A stretch of DNA of 64,000 bases from Alteriqipengyuania halimionae (lineage in GTDB: Bacteria; Pseudomonadota; Alphaproteobacteria; Sphingomonadales; Sphingomonadaceae). Under the pieces are notes generated by a model. The model saw only the letters and a list, made by a program, of their open reading frames with translations, did not search any database and was not told the DNA's origin. Both the position numbers and the translations under genes were made by a program. The stretch spans positions 2,329,001 through 2,393,000 of the forward strand of contig NZ_WTYR01000001.1 of NCBI RefSeq assembly GCF_009827575.1. The letters are read 5' to 3'. This document shows, in pieces, positions 43,049 to 52,750 of this stretch (the first letter of the stretch is position 1; every line of letters begins with the position of its first letter).

Positions 43049-43251
43049 CAGGATGCGTCCACCAGCCTTTTGGTGGCGATTTCGGCGGTGGCATAAGGCT
43101 CCTGAAGCTCGACGCTCCAATAGCGCAATTCCTCGAGCGGGACCTGCACCGCCGAGACCGCGCAGACGACATGGTCGCCATTGCGCAGCACGCGAAAACC
43201 GTTGGGGCCGTAATGGAGTGTCGCTTCGCGACCTTTGGAACTCATCAACAT
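43048..43251 (-). CDS. DUF2093 family protein
   Basis: A 67-residue protein: EATLHYGPNGFRVLRNGDHV then VCAVSAVQVPLEELRYWSVE and LQEPYATAEIATKR. This is the complete DUF2093 pattern (LHYxPxxFRVxRxGxxVxCAVxxxxIPLxxLRYWSVexQEaY). The role is unknown; it occurs widely in Alphaproteobacteria next to xseA. ATG 43251 is chosen (25 bp after xseA) since the upstream extension would overlap xseA. Confidence 0.87.
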   Translation of the reverse strand: MLMSSKGREATLHYGPNGFRVLRNGDHVVCAVSAVQVPLEELRYWSVELQEPYATAEIATKRLVDAS

Positions 43252-43276
43252 GGTTCGACCCTTAGCACAGCGCGGA

Positions 43277-44734
43277 TTAACCGAACAAATCTTCCTGTCC
43301 GGGCGGTGATTTTTTAGGGCGGACGGCAGCTTTGCGCGGCGACGGGGCGTTGCCTGACGGCACAGCATCAAGGGTGCCGTCGGCGAATTTCAAGCGAAGG
43401 AGATCGGCTTTGCCAGCCGCTTTCGCACTCGTCAGCGTCGCTCCGTCGCCCGTCATGACGCGGACATAGCCACGCGAGAGCGGACGATCGGGGTGGAGCT
43501 GTTCGGCCAGCCGCGCGAGGGCATCGAGTTTTCGCCGCTGTTCGGCCACGGGACGGCGAACCAGGTCGGGCGACAGCCGCTGCCCCGCCAGCCGCGCGGC
43601 CTGTTCGCGCAGTTGCCCCTGTAGCAGGGCAGGAGAAAGCCGCAGCGCGCCGAGACGTTCGCGGCCATGCGCCGCACGTTCGGTCAAACCGCGCTTCAAC
43701 CTGTCCGCCAGATCGTCGAGCCGCTGGGCATAGGGCTGAAACAACGTGTCGGTGCCGGGGAGACGCTCCGCACGGGCCTGCAGTCTCTCGCGTCCCAAAG
43801 TCACGGGGCGGCGCGCCGCCGCGCCCTGGCGCTGTCCGAGCTCGGCGATCCAGCCGGCCAGCTCGGCGCGCACCGGCACCGCCATCTCGGCCGCGGCCGT
43901 CGGCGTGGGCGCACGCCGGTCGGCGGCGAAATCGGCCAGCGTGGTGTCGGTCTCGTGCCCCACCGCGCTGATCACGGGGATCGGGCACTCGGAAATCGCG
44001 CGGACCACCGCTTCCTCGTTGAAGCCCCACAGATCCTCAATCGATCCGCCGCCGCGCGCGACGATCACGACATCGGGCCGCGGCACCGCACCGCCTGCCT
44101 CCATCGCAGCGAAACCGCGGATGGCGGCGGTGACCTGATCCGCGCTGCCCTTGCCCTGCACCAGCACCGGCCAGACGAGGACGCGACTGGGGAAGCGATC
44201 TTCGAGGCGGTGAAGGATATCGCGGATCACCGATCCGGTCGGCGAGGTCACCACGCCGATCGTGCGCGGGAGCATCGGCAAGCGGCGCTTGCGGGTCTCG
44301 TCGAACAGGCCTTCTGCGGCGAGCCGCTGCCTGGTCTTTTCGAGGAGCGCCAGTAACGCGCCCTCGCCCGCGACCTCCATCCGCTCGATCACGATCTGGT
44401 AGTTCGACCGCCCCGGATAGGTCGTCAGTTTTCCGTTGGCGACGACTTCGAGACCGTCTTCGGGCTGGAACGCGAGCCGCGCGACGTTTCCGCGCCACAT
44501 TACCGCATCGATCCTCGCCTTGTCGTCCTTGAGATTGGCGTAAAGATGCCCGGATGCCGCGCGCTTGACCCCCGAGAGCTCGCCGCGAATGCGCACGAAC
44601 CCGAAGCGATCCTCGACCGTGCGCTTCAATTGCGCGGAAATCTCGCTGACCGAGAAGGGTTCCGCGTTGTCGCCTGCACGGCTGGTCGCTACGAGGTTGT
44701 TATTGTCGTCATCTGGAGGCGTACCGGCAGGCAT
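43277..44734 (-). CDS. xseA: Exodeoxyribonuclease VII large subunit
   Basis: A 485-residue nuclease subunit. The N-terminal OB-fold is visible in [20 protein letters not shown] then [20 protein letters not shown]; the catalytic region has [39 protein letters not shown] and [27 protein letters not shown] segments. It degrades single-stranded DNA with XseB, which is not in the window. ATG 44734 ([12 protein letters not shown]) shares CATG with the divergent purD start, so each promoter must lie in the other gene or read outward from inside it. Confidence 0.94.
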   Translation of the reverse strand: MPAGTPPDDDNNNLVATSRAGDNAEPFSVSEISAQLKRTVEDRFGFVRIRGELSGVKRAASGHLYANLKDDKARIDAVMWRGNVARLAFQPEDGLEVVANGKLTTYPGRSNYQIVIERMEVAGEGALLALLEKTRQRLAAEGLFDETRKRRLPMLPRTIGVVTSPTGSVIRDILHRLEDRFPSRVLVWPVLVQGKGSADQVTAAIRGFAAMEAGGAVPRPDVVIVARGGGSIEDLWGFNEEAVVRAISECPIPVISAVGHETDTTLADFAADRRAPTPTAAAEMAVPVRAELAGWIAELGQRQGAAARRPVTLGRERLQARAERLPGTDTLFQPYAQRLDDLADRLKRGLTERAAHGRERLGALRLSPALLQGQLREQAARLAGQRLSPDLVRRPVAEQRRKLDALARLAEQLHPDRPLSRGYVRVMTGDGATLTSAKAAGKADLLRLKFADGTLDAVPSGNAPSPRKAAVRPKKSPPGQEDLFG

Positions 44735-46019
44735 GGAAATCCTTCTTCTCGGATCGGGCGGGCGCGAACATGCGCTGGCATGGAAGCTGATGCAATCGCC
44801 GCGGTGCGACAATCTTCATGTCGCGCCAGGCAATCCCGGCATCGACGGCGATGGCGGCAAGACGGTAGCGCTCGATTCAAGCGATCATGCGGCCGTGACC
44901 GCGTTCTGCCGCGAACACGATATCGGCCTCGTTGTGATCGGCCCCGAAGCGCCGCTGGTCGACGGACTTGCCGATAGCTTGCGCGACGCAGGCATTCCAG
45001 TGTTCGGCCCATCCGCGGCCGCCGCAATGCTCGAAGGCAGCAAGGCCTTTACCAAGCAAGTGTGCGACGAAGCGGGCATCCCCACCGCGGGCTACAAACA
45101 CGCAACCTCTCTCGACGAAGCCCGCGAGGCCCTGTTCGAATTCGATGCGCCCTATGTGCTCAAGGCAGACGGCCTTGCCGCCGGCAAAGGCGTGGTGATC
45201 GCCGACGATCGCGCGGAGGCCGAAAACGCCCTCACCGACATGTTCGGCGGCCAGTTCGGTAATGCCGGCTGCAAAGTCGTGATCGAGGAATTCCTGAGCG
45301 GCGAGGAGGCGAGCTTCTTCGCCCTGTCGGATGGGAACACCGTGCTTCCGTTCGGCACAGCACAGGATCACAAGCGCGTCGGCGATGGCGATACCGGACC
45401 CAACACCGGCGGCATGGGCGCCTACAGCCCCGCCTCGATCATCGATGCCGACATACAGCGCGAGGTGATGGAGAGGATCGTCGAACCCACCGTCGCCACG
45501 ATGAAAGCTCGCGGCACGCCGTTCTCGGGCGTGCTCTATGCGGGGCTGATGCTGACCGAGGATGGGCCCAAGCTGATCGAATACAATGTCCGCTTCGGCG
45601 ATCCCGAGTGCCAGGTGCTGATGGCACGGCTCGATACCGATCTGGTCGAACTGATGCTCGCCTGCGCGAACGGCACGCTCGACGAATACGACGAAGTGAA
45701 GATGAAGCCATCCGCTGCGCTGACCGTGGTGATGGCTGCGGAAGGCTATCCCGGAACGCCGGAAAAGGGCGGCATCATCTGCAAGGTCGATGTCGCCGAG
45801 CAGAAAGGCGCGAAGATCTTCCACGCCGGAACCAGGCGCGACGAGGACGGTGCGCTAGTCGCCAATGGCGGCCGCGTGCTCAACGTCACTGCCATCGCCG
45901 ACGACGTGACCACCGCGCGCAACCTCGCCTACGAAGCCATCATGAGCCTCGATTTCAAAACCGGCTTCTGCCGCACCGATATCGGCTGGCGGGAGCTCGA
46001 GCGGGAGCGGTCCGACTAG
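44733..46019 (+). CDS. purD: Phosphoribosylamine-glycine ligase (GARS)
   Basis: A 428-residue ATP-grasp enzyme of purine synthesis: [17 protein letters not shown] at the N-terminus, [38 protein letters not shown] (ATP-binding), [27 protein letters not shown] and [20 protein letters not shown] occurs about 13 nt before the ATG. Its start codon overlaps the xseA start on the other strand by two bases. Confidence 0.96.
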   Translation: MEILLLGSGGREHALAWKLMQSPRCDNLHVAPGNPGIDGDGGKTVALDSSDHAAVTAFCREHDIGLVVIGPEAPLVDGLADSLRDAGIPVFGPSAAAAMLEGSKAFTKQVCDEAGIPTAGYKHATSLDEAREALFEFDAPYVLKADGLAAGKGVVIADDRAEAENALTDMFGGQFGNAGCKVVIEEFLSGEEASFFALSDGNTVLPFGTAQDHKRVGDGDTGPNTGGMGAYSPASIIDADIQREVMERIVEPTVATMKARGTPFSGVLYAGLMLTEDGPKLIEYNVRFGDPECQVLMARLDTDLVELMLACANGTLDEYDEVKMKPSAALTVVMAAEGYPGTPEKGGIICKVDVAEQKGAKIFHAGTRRDEDGALVANGGRVLNVTAIADDVTTARNLAYEAIMSLDFKTGFCRTDIGWRELERERSD

Positions 46020-46074
46020 GCGATTTGCGCCCGCCAGACACGCATACTGCGCGTGCCTCCATCGCGAAACGCGA

Positions 46075-47058
46075 CTACTTTACCAATTCCTTCAGATCGG
46101 CTTCGGGCCGCGCGCCGTAATGCGAGATGATTTCGGCGGCGCAGATCGCGCCCATTTCGAGGCAGCGCTCGAGGCTCTCGCCGCGCACGTGGCCGGTGAG
46201 GAAGCCGGCCGCGAAAAGATCGCCCGCGCCCGTGGTGTCGACCACTTCGTCGATCGGCTGCGCAGGCACTTCGGCTCGCGTGCCATTGGCGACCGCGACC
46301 GCGCCCTTGGCGCTGCGGGTGGCCACAATGATCGGCAGCTTGCCGTCGAGAGCCTTCAGTCCGGCATCGAATTCGTCCTCGCCGGTGAGCGTGGCGAGCT
46401 CGGTCTCGTTGACGAACATGATGTCGATCTTCCCGTCTTCGATCAGAGCGCGGAAATCGTCGCCATGACGATCGATCACGAAGCTTTCGGAAGCGGTGAA
46501 AGCGACCTTGCGCCCGGCATTGCGGGCGACGTCGATCGCACGGCGCATGGCGCTGCGCGGTTCTTCCGGATCCCACAGATAGCCTTCGAGATAGAGCACC
46601 CCGGCATCGGCGATCAGCTTTTCGTCGAGCGCTTCCTTGGGCAAATAGGTGCTGGCGCCGAGGAAGGTGTTCATCGTGCGCTCGCCATCGGGTGTCACGA
46701 AGATGAGGCAACGACCCGTGGCCGGATCACCTTCGCGAACCAGCGTATCGTAATCGATGCCGACCGCGCGGATATCATGGGCGAACACATCGCCGAGCTG
46801 GTCGTTCGCGACCTGGCCGATGAACGCGCACTGCGCGCCGAGCGCGGCCATGCCGGCCAGCGTGTTGGCGGCCGAACCGCCCGAGATCTCCCGCGCCGGG
46901 CCCATCGCTGCGTAGAGCTTGGCCGCGCCTTCGTCGTCGACCAGCGTCATCCCGCCCTTGGCCAGCTGAAGCTCGTCGATGAGGTCATCATCGCACGGCG
47001 CCATCACGTCGACGATGGCGTTGCCAATAGCGATTACGTCGTAGCGGGGGTCGGTCAT
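46075..47058 (-). CDS. PfkB-family carbohydrate/nucleoside kinase (adenosine kinase-like)
   Basis: A 327-residue ribokinase-fold kinase. N-terminal motif DVIAIGNAIVDVMAPCDDDL, then GGSAANTLAGMAALGAQCAF and the C-terminal catalytic signature DTTGAGDLFAAGFL with the base Asp. The segment INDxLGxxFxHDxRAxGI and TGRCLIFVTPDGERTMNTFLG match the group annotated as adenosine kinases in Alphaproteobacteria, so adenosine or a sugar is the probable substrate. ATG 47058 is used; the longer open frame lies in the intergenic region. Confidence 0.9.
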   Translation of the reverse strand: MTDPRYDVIAIGNAIVDVMAPCDDDLIDELQLAKGGMTLVDDEGAAKLYAAMGPAREISGGSAANTLAGMAALGAQCAFIGQVANDQLGDVFAHDIRAVGIDYDTLVREGDPATGRCLIFVTPDGERTMNTFLGASTYLPKEALDEKLIADAGVLYLEGYLWDPEEPRSAMRRAIDVARNAGRKVAFTASESFVIDRHGDDFRALIEDGKIDIMFVNETELATLTGEDEFDAGLKALDGKLPIIVATRSAKGAVAVANGTRAEVPAQPIDEVVDTTGAGDLFAAGFLTGHVRGESLERCLEMGAICAAEIISHYGARPEADLKELVK

Positions 47059-47161
47059 TGGTAATCCTGTCTGGTCGAAACGGTATGCGGTCGCGCCTAG
47101 CGGTTGGCCGAAGGCCTGCCAAGCGTTGACACTGCCCGTCGAGGCGGCGATTCCGTCCGCG

Positions 47162-47842
47162 ATGCTTCGCGCGCTTTTCCTCGCCCTCCGCCAACTGGCC
47201 GATCCGCGCGTCATCGGACTGCTGCTGAAAAGCGTGGGGTTCGCGCTGGTCGCTTTCGTCGTGTTGGGAACGGCGGGCTGGTTCGCGTTCGACTGGGCGC
47301 TGGCTTACGCCGGGTTCGCCGACGAGAGCTTCGCCGGAGCAGGCGGCGTGCGCGGCGCGCTCTCTATCATCGGAGTGGTGATCGCCGCCTGGCTGCTTTG
47401 GCGGATCGTCGCGATGGCAGCGCTGCAGTTCTTTGCCGACGATGTCGTGAAAGCGGTCGAAGCGAAATTCTACCCTGCGCAGGCAGCGCAGGCGCGCGAT
47501 CTGGGCCCGGCGCGTGAATTGCGACGCGGGATGAAAGGCGCGGGCCGCGCCTTGCTTTTCAACCTCCTCGCATTGCCGGTCGCGCTCGTGCTGCTGGTGA
47601 CCGGCGTCGGCACCGCGGCGGTATTCTGGCTGGTCAATGCCGTGCTGCTGGGGCGCGAACTGATGGAAATGGTCGCCGCCCGGCATGAGCGGGAAATTGG
47701 TGCATCGCCCCTTGGCGGGGGAGAACGTTTCGCCATGGGCGGGATCATTTCCGCCCTGTTCATCGTTCCCGGCGTCAACTTCCTAGCCCCCTTTCTCGGC
47801 GCGGCGATGGCCACGCATCTCGTCCATGGGAAAACCGCATGA
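47162..47842 (+). CDS. EI24/CysZ-like membrane protein
   Basis: A 226-residue membrane protein with helices such as GFALVAFVVLGTAGWFAFDW, ALSIIGVVIAAWLLWRIVAM, LLFNLLALPVALVLLVTGVG and SALFIVPGVNFLAPFLGAAM. The conserved AARHExR and PGVNFLAPFLGAAMATHL match the EI24 domain shared with the sulfate permease CysZ. Transport of sulfate is possible but not shown. ATG 47162 is chosen (MLRALFLALRQL). The stop overlaps the start of the next gene (ATGA). Confidence 0.84.
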   Translation: MLRALFLALRQLADPRVIGLLLKSVGFALVAFVVLGTAGWFAFDWALAYAGFADESFAGAGGVRGALSIIGVVIAAWLLWRIVAMAALQFFADDVVKAVEAKFYPAQAAQARDLGPARELRRGMKGAGRALLFNLLALPVALVLLVTGVGTAAVFWLVNAVLLGRELMEMVAARHEREIGASPLGGGERFAMGGIISALFIVPGVNFLAPFLGAAMATHLVHGKTA

Positions 47843-48222
47843 AACGTTTCGCCTTCCTTTTGATGCCGCTGCTTGCCGGCTGCGCCGCAGGGACGGGATC
47901 ATCCGGCCCACCCTTACCTCCGGTCACACAAGCGGGAACGCCGCCGCCACCGCGCACCCCGGCCCGCAGCTCGGGAGTGGGCCTCGAAAGCGTGCTCGAC
48001 GCGACCGCCGCGCAACTGGTGCGAAAATTCGGCCAGCCCCGCATCGACCTCGCCGAGGGCGACGCGCGCAAGCTGCAATTCGCCGGGCCGCCCTGCGTGC
48101 TCGATGTCTATCTCTACACACCCGAAGGCGCGCGAGAGCAGCGGGCGACATGGGTCGACGCGCGCAATCTGGCAGGTGAGTCGGTGGAACCGGCGGCCTG
48201 TATCGGCGCCCTCGGGCGTTAG
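47839..48222 (+). CDS. Small lipoprotein, unknown
   Basis: A 127-residue protein with a signal peptide and lipobox (FAFLLMPLLAGCAAG), a Pro/Thr-rich linker (PPPPRTPARSS), and a small domain: VLDATAAQLVRKFGQPRIDL, EGDARKLQFAGPPCVLDVYL. The pattern FGxPxxxxxEGxAxxLQF-x3-CVLDxYLY is recurrent in sphingomonad lipoproteins of unknown function. It is translationally coupled with the EI24 gene. Its stop overlaps the convergent suf-operon tail gene by 4 bp. Confidence 0.68.
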   Translation: MKRFAFLLMPLLAGCAAGTGSSGPPLPPVTQAGTPPPPRTPARSSGVGLESVLDATAAQLVRKFGQPRIDLAEGDARKLQFAGPPCVLDVYLYTPEGAREQRATWVDARNLAGESVEPAACIGALGR

Positions 48223-48527
48223 TCGCCGAAATCGAGCGGAGCTTCGGCCCCGCCCTGCATCGGCAAAGGGCCCTTGGGCGGGATCGCTGGCATAGGCATG
48301 CCTGCTTCGGGCGGTTTCCTGCGCTTCGTGCCGTTGGACAGATGTCTGGAGAGGTGTCGCGACAGCAAGTCGGCTTCGACTTCGCGAGCGCGCAATTCCC
48401 TGAGCTTGCTCGCCATAGCGACGCGCACCCGCGCAACGCCCTTCAGTATCTCAACGCGCGCCCGAGACGCCTCGCGCACGATATGCGCAAAATCGTCGAA
48501 ACTGGTGGGGCGGCGCTTCTCTTCCAT
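48219..48527 (-). CDS. Hypothetical protein at the end of the suf operon
   Basis: A 102-residue basic helical protein (RPTSFDDFAHIVREASRARV, EILKGVARVRVAMASKLREL) with a Pro-rich C-terminal tail (AGMPMPAIPPKGPLPMQ). ATG 48527 is preceded by AGGGTTGGA and lies 7 bp after the sufA stop, so it probably belongs to the suf transcript. No family recognised. Confidence 0.6.
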   Translation of the reverse strand: MEEKRRPTSFDDFAHIVREASRARVEILKGVARVRVAMASKLRELRAREVEADLLSRHLSRHLSNGTKRRKPPEAGMPMPAIPPKGPLPMQGGAEAPLDFGD

Positions 48528-48534
48528 TCCAACC

Positions 48535-48903
48535 CTATACCATGAAACTCTCGCCACAACCACAGGCGCCCTTGGCGTTGGGATTGTCGAACACGAAACC
48601 GGCGGTGAAATCGTCTTCCACCCAGTCCATCGTGCTGCCGACGAGGTAGAGCACGCTCGCCCCGTCGATGTAAAAGGTGCCGCCGGGGGTTTCGATCTTC
48701 TCGTCGAAGCCCTGCTCCTCGCTCACGTAATCGACCGAATAGGCCAATCCCGAACAACCGCGACGCGGGGTGGAAAGCTTGACCCCGATCGCATCGTCGG
48801 GTGCCTTCGCCATCAGATCGGCGACGCGCTGCTCGGCCGCTTGCGTCAGGATGACGGCGGCCTTGGGTGCGGGGCGGGTGCGGGTTGTCGTGTCGGTGGT
48901 CAT
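48535..48903 (-). CDS. sufA: A-type iron-sulfur carrier (SufA/ErpA family)
   Basis: A 122-residue Fe-S carrier with the three conserved cysteines: RRGCSGLAYSVDYV (Cys about 50) and CGCGESF near the C-terminus. LTQAAEQRVADLM and IDGASVLYLVGSTMDWVEDD also match the family. It receives Fe-S clusters from SufBCD and passes them on. The N-terminus has a 15-residue Thr-rich extension. Located between sufT and the operon tail gene; sufA is preferred over erpA because of context. Confidence 0.9.
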   Translation of the reverse strand: MTTDTTTRTRPAPKAAVILTQAAEQRVADLMAKAPDDAIGVKLSTPRRGCSGLAYSVDYVSEEQGFDEKIETPGGTFYIDGASVLYLVGSTMDWVEDDFTAGFVFDNPNAKGACGCGESFMV

Positions 48904-48913
48904 GGTGAGCCCC

Positions 48914-49429
48914 TTATAGCATACCCAATTCGAGGCGGGCTTCGTCGGTCATTTTGTCCGGGCCCCACGGCGGATCCCAGACGAGATCGACTTCGGCATG
49001 GCGCACGCCGGGCACCGAACCCGCGCGCAGTTCGACTTCTCCGGGCATGCTCTCGGCCACCGGGCAGTGCGGGGTGGTGAGAGTCATGATAACTTTCACA
49101 TCTGCTTCGTCCGAAACCTCGACATCGTAGATCAGGCCGAGATCGTAGATATTGACCGGAATTTCCGGGTCGTAGATTTCCTTCAACGCATCAACCACCG
49201 CCTGCTGCAGTGCGCCACCCGCCCCGGCTTCGGGCGCCGCATCGGGCTGCTTGTCCAGGAACCCGGCAAGGTAATCGCGTTTGCGCTCGAGCTTTTCGCC
49301 TGCGCTTTCGCTGGCGGGCTCCGGATCGACCGCGTCCGACACGCGCGCCCGCGGCGGCTTGGGGGCCACGACCTGGTCGAGCGGCGAGGGAGCCGCCACG
49401 TAATCCTTGTTTTCGCTTGCTTCGCTCAT
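48914..49429 (-). CDS. sufT: SUF system assembly protein SufT (DUF59 family)
   Basis: A 171-residue protein. An N-terminal low-complexity part (ASPLDQVVAPKPPRARVSDA-like) precedes a MIP18/DUF59 domain: VVDALKEIYDPEIPVNIYDL, LIYDVEVSDEADVKVIMTLT, TPHCPVAESMPGEVELRAGS and VDLVWDPPWGPDKMTDEARL. This is the standard SufT of suf operons, needed for Fe-S maturation. Its start overlaps the sufS stop by 4 bp. Confidence 0.9.
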   Translation of the reverse strand: MSEASENKDYVAAPSPLDQVVAPKPPRARVSDAVDPEPASESAGEKLERKRDYLAGFLDKQPDAAPEAGAGGALQQAVVDALKEIYDPEIPVNIYDLGLIYDVEVSDEADVKVIMTLTTPHCPVAESMPGEVELRAGSVPGVRHAEVDLVWDPPWGPDKMTDEARLELGML

Positions 49430-50643
49430 CCGAAAATCCTGAGTGTTCTCTCGATGCCGCGCATCAGCGCATCGACATCGCTTTCGTCGCTATAAAGGCC
49501 GAAACTGGCCCGCGCGGTGGCGGGGACGCCCAGATGCTCCATCAGCGGCTGGGCGCAGTGATGCCCGGCGCGGATCGCGACGTTTTCCTCGTCCAATATG
49601 GTGCCGAGATCGTGCGGGTGAACCCCATCGAGGGCAAAACTGACGATTCCGGCGCTTTTATCGGGACCGAACAACGTGACCTTGTTGGTGTCGCGCAGAG
49701 CCGCGCGCGCATTGGCGGCCAGCGCGCTTTCATGATCGAACAGCGTATCGAGACCCAGCGCAGAGACATAATCGATCGCCGCATGCAGCGCGATCGCCTC
49801 GGTAATCATCGGCGTGCCCGCTTCGAAGCGCTGGGGCGGCGGAGCATAGGTCGTGCCGGCGAACGACACCTTGTCGATCATCGCGCCCCCGCCCTGCCAC
49901 GGAGGCATCGCCTCGAGCAGCGCTTCGCGCGCCCACAGCACACCGATCCCGGTCGGGCCGTAGATCTTGTGTCCCGAGAACACGTAAAAGTCGCAATCGA
50001 GCGCTTGCATATCGAGCGCCATGCGCGGTGCGGCCTGGCACCCGTCGAGCAGCAGTTTTGCGCCCGCGCCATGCGCAAGGCTGGCCGCCCGCTTGGCATC
50101 AAGTACCGAGCCGAGAACGTTCGAAACATGCGCCAACGCGACCAGCTTGTGCCGCTCGGTCAGCATGCTTTCCATCGCATCCAGATCGATCCGCCCATCT
50201 TCGGTCAGCGGGCAGACATCGATTTCGGCGCCGGTGCGCTCGGCCAGCAGCTGCCACGGCACGATATTGGAATGGTGCTCGAGCGCGGAGAGCATGATCC
50301 GGTCGCCCGGCTGCAGGTTTGCCCCGCCCCAGCTTTCGGCGACGAGATTGATTCCCTCGGTCGCGCCGCGGACGAACACGATCTCGTTCTCGCTCTTTGC
50401 CCCGATGAATTCGGCAACACGCTTGCGCGCGGCCTCATAGCCCAGCGTCATCTGGGCCGAGCGATTGTAGACCCCGCGATGGACGGTCGCGTAATCGCGG
50501 CCGAGCGCCCGGCTCATCGCGTCGATCACCGCCTGCGGCTTCTGCGCAGAAGCGGCGGTATCGAGGTAATGCCATGCCTCCCCCTCGGGCGTGAGGAGGC
50601 CGGGAAAATCCTGCTTGCGAGAGGTGACTAACGTTTCGCTCAC
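49426..50643 (-). CDS. sufS: Cysteine desulfurase SufS
   Basis: A 405-residue PLP enzyme that releases sulfur from cysteine for the SUF system. PLP-binding Lys is in YVFSGHKIYGPTGIG (about residue 222), and the sulfur-accepting Cys in AIRAGHHCAQPLMEH (about residue 357); the N-terminus YLDTAASAQKPQAVIDAMSR is typical of group II desulfurases. It overlaps both neighbouring genes by 4 bp. SufE or SufU partners are not in the window. Confidence 0.95.
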   Translation of the reverse strand: MSETLVTSRKQDFPGLLTPEGEAWHYLDTAASAQKPQAVIDAMSRALGRDYATVHRGVYNRSAQMTLGYEAARKRVAEFIGAKSENEIVFVRGATEGINLVAESWGGANLQPGDRIMLSALEHHSNIVPWQLLAERTGAEIDVCPLTEDGRIDLDAMESMLTERHKLVALAHVSNVLGSVLDAKRAASLAHGAGAKLLLDGCQAAPRMALDMQALDCDFYVFSGHKIYGPTGIGVLWAREALLEAMPPWQGGGAMIDKVSFAGTTYAPPPQRFEAGTPMITEAIALHAAIDYVSALGLDTLFDHESALAANARAALRDTNKVTLFGPDKSAGIVSFALDGVHPHDLGTILDEENVAIRAGHHCAQPLMEHLGVPATARASFGLYSDESDVDALMRGIERTLRIFG

Positions 50644-51395
50644 AGATGCCGGTCCAGCTTGTCGAGCGCGATCCGCATCAGGCGTTCGCGTTCGTCTTCA
50701 TCGTCGAGCGCAACGAACGCATTGCCGATAAAGGCCTGCACGAGCAGCCGCCGCGACAGTTCGGGCGAAAGCCCGCGCGCCGCCATGTAGAAGCGTGCCG
50801 TCTCGTCGAGCTGGCCGATCGCCGCGCCGTGGGCGCATTTGACGTCGTCGGCGAAAATTTCGAGCTGGGGCACGGCGTTCACGGTCGCGCCCTTCTCCAG
50901 CAGCAGACCCTTGAAATCTTGGGCCGCGTCGGTCTTCTGCGCATCGCGCACGACATCGATATTGCCGAGGAAATTGCCCGTTCCCTGCCCCCAATGCGCG
51001 GCGCGGACCACCTGGTTTGAAGTCGCTTCGGGTTCGGCATGGACAGTGCGGGTGACGAATTCGCGCACCGTGCTGCGACCGCCGACAGTCACACCGCCAA
51101 GTTCGAAATGGGCGCCTTTCGCCAGCCGCACTTCGATTTCGATGCGTCCGAGCTGGGCCGAAGCGATCACGCCGAAGATCTCTGCGCGCGCGCCTTCGCC
51201 GATGTCGATCCTGTAGCGATGAAGCTCGGTGCCGTCGGGATCGCTGGTCTCATCCTCGATCGCGATCAATTGGCGAAACGTCTCGCCCGCAGGGACGGAA
51301 ATTTCGCGCCATTTGTCGAGCGACACGCCCTCGAGCGCAGCGACGTCCGAATAGCGCCAGGCTTCGTCGCGATTGGTTGGGAGAGTAGCCATCAA
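50640..51395 (-). CDS. sufD: Fe-S scaffold component SufD
   Basis: A 251-residue member of the SufB/SufD family, shorter than the about 420 residues of E. coli SufD. Recognisable parts: NRDEAWRYSDVAALEGVSLD at the start, the beta-helix (IEIEVRLAKGAHFELGGVTV) and the C-terminal HGAAIGQLDETARFYMAARG, LSPELSRRLLVQAFIGNAF. It forms SufBC2D. It overlaps sufC and sufS by 4 bp. The reduced N-terminal part is common in related Alphaproteobacteria. Confidence 0.92.
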   Translation of the reverse strand: MMATLPTNRDEAWRYSDVAALEGVSLDKWREISVPAGETFRQLIAIEDETSDPDGTELHRYRIDIGEGARAEIFGVIASAQLGRIEIEVRLAKGAHFELGGVTVGGRSTVREFVTRTVHAEPEATSNQVVRAAHWGQGTGNFLGNIDVVRDAQKTDAAQDFKGLLLEKGATVNAVPQLEIFADDVKCAHGAAIGQLDETARFYMAARGLSPELSRRLLVQAFIGNAFVALDDEDERERLMRIALDKLDRHL

Positions 51396-52138
51396 GCCGC
51401 CATCACCTCGTCATAGCCCTCGGCCTCGAGCTGCTTGGCGAGATCGGCATCGCCGGTCTTCACGATGCGGCCATCGGCGAGGATGTGGACGTAATCAGGC
51501 CGCACGTAATCGAGCAGGCGCTGATAATGTGTGATCAGCAGCACGCCCTTTTCGGGGCTGCGCATGATCGCATTGATGCCCTCGCCCACCGTCTTCAGCG
51601 CATCGATATCGAGCCCGCTATCGGTCTCGTCGAGCACCGCGAAGGACGGATCGAGAATGCCCATCTGGACCATTTCGGCACGCTTCTTCTCGCCGCCCGA
51701 AAAACCGACATTCACGTGCCGCTTGAGCATGTCCATATCGAGCTGGAGCAGCGCTGCCTTTTCCTTCGCTCGCTTGAGGAATTCGCCGCCGGTGAGCGGT
51801 TCCTCGCCGCGCTCTTCGCGCTGCGCGTTCACCGCCTCGCGTAGGAACTGCACGTTGGAGACGCCGGGAATCTCGACCGGGTACTGGAAACCCAGAAAAA
51901 GGCCCGCGGCGGCGCGCTCATGCGGTTCGAGATCGAGCAGATCCTTGCCCGCGAAGGTGACCGATCCTTCGGTCACTTCGTAACCCGGACGTCCGCCCAG
52001 CACATAGGCGAGGGTCGATTTGCCCGCGCCATTGGGCCCCATGATCGCGTGGACCTCGCCTGCATTCACTTCGAGGGTCAGGCCCTTGAGGATCGGCTTG
52101 CCGTCGATTTCGGCATGAAGGTTGTCGATTTTCAGCAT
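51392..52138 (-). CDS. sufC: Fe-S assembly ATPase SufC
   Basis: A 248-residue ABC-type ATPase: Walker A GPNGAGKST, Q-loop region FLGFQYPVEIPGV, signature FSGGEKKRAEM, Walker B FAVLDETDSGLDID (with Asp-Glu) and the H-loop LITHYQRLLDYV. It powers SufB/SufD changes during cluster assembly. ATG 52138 lies 6 bp after the preceding unknown gene, so it shares the suf transcript. Confidence 0.96.
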   Translation of the reverse strand: MLKIDNLHAEIDGKPILKGLTLEVNAGEVHAIMGPNGAGKSTLAYVLGGRPGYEVTEGSVTFAGKDLLDLEPHERAAAGLFLGFQYPVEIPGVSNVQFLREAVNAQREERGEEPLTGGEFLKRAKEKAALLQLDMDMLKRHVNVGFSGGEKKRAEMVQMGILDPSFAVLDETDSGLDIDALKTVGEGINAIMRSPEKGVLLITHYQRLLDYVRPDYVHILADGRIVKTGDADLAKQLEAEGYDEVMAA

Positions 52139-52144
52139 AGTATC

Positions 52145-52750
52145 TCAAATGTCCGTGTGGCGACGACCGGGGACGACCCCGCGATTGCCGAAGAGTTCGG
52201 AGAGACGATCGAAGGCGCGGCGGCGCAATTCGTGTTCCGAGACGTTTTCCTGCTGGCGCGATTCGATATCGGCTTCCAGCGCGAGGTATGCGTTGCGATC
52301 GGCCGCAAGCATCTCGTCGAGCCCGTCCGCCCAATCGAGCGTGCCGGCCGTGTTGGTCTGGAAATCCATCCCGTAGCCGCCGAATTCGCGCACCAGCGCT
52401 TTCATCAAGGCGCCGGCCACGCGCCAGTCGCGCTCGTCGCGATAGGCGGTGGTCGAGAAGACATGGGCGCCTTCGAGCTGTGCGATATCCATCCCCGCAT
52501 CGCGCATGATGTCGCGCAGCTCGAAGAGGTCCTCGTCCGCATCGAACACGTAATCGCGCGAATCCAGGATATGCGGGCAGTCGTCGACCAACACCGCGAG
52601 CGATTCATCCGGCGCGGTGCCGAACGCGTTATCTGCGCGATCGGAGCGCACGAGAATCCGCACGCCGGCACTCCTTTCGATCGCTGCATCGAGCGCGCGC
52701 GCTGTCGGCCAGCGCCCCTGCGGCACTGCGACCTTGTAGATATACCCCAT
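52145..52750 (-). CDS. Unknown protein inside the suf operon
   Basis: A 201-residue soluble acidic protein, start ATG 52750 (MGYIYKVAVPQGRWPTARAL). It contains VDDCPHILDSRDYVFDADED, DIAQLEGAHVFSTTAYRDER and REFGGYGMDFQTNTAGTLDW. I do not recognise a family. The 190 bp between it and the DUF559 gene could hold a separate promoter. It precedes sufC by 6 bp and so is expressed with the rest of the operon, but it need not take part in Fe-S assembly. Confidence 0.62.
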   Translation of the reverse strand: MGYIYKVAVPQGRWPTARALDAAIERSAGVRILVRSDRADNAFGTAPDESLAVLVDDCPHILDSRDYVFDADEDLFELRDIMRDAGMDIAQLEGAHVFSTTAYRDERDWRVAGALMKALVREFGGYGMDFQTNTAGTLDWADGLDEMLAADRNAYLALEADIESRQQENVSEHELRRRAFDRLSELFGNRGVVPGRRHTDI

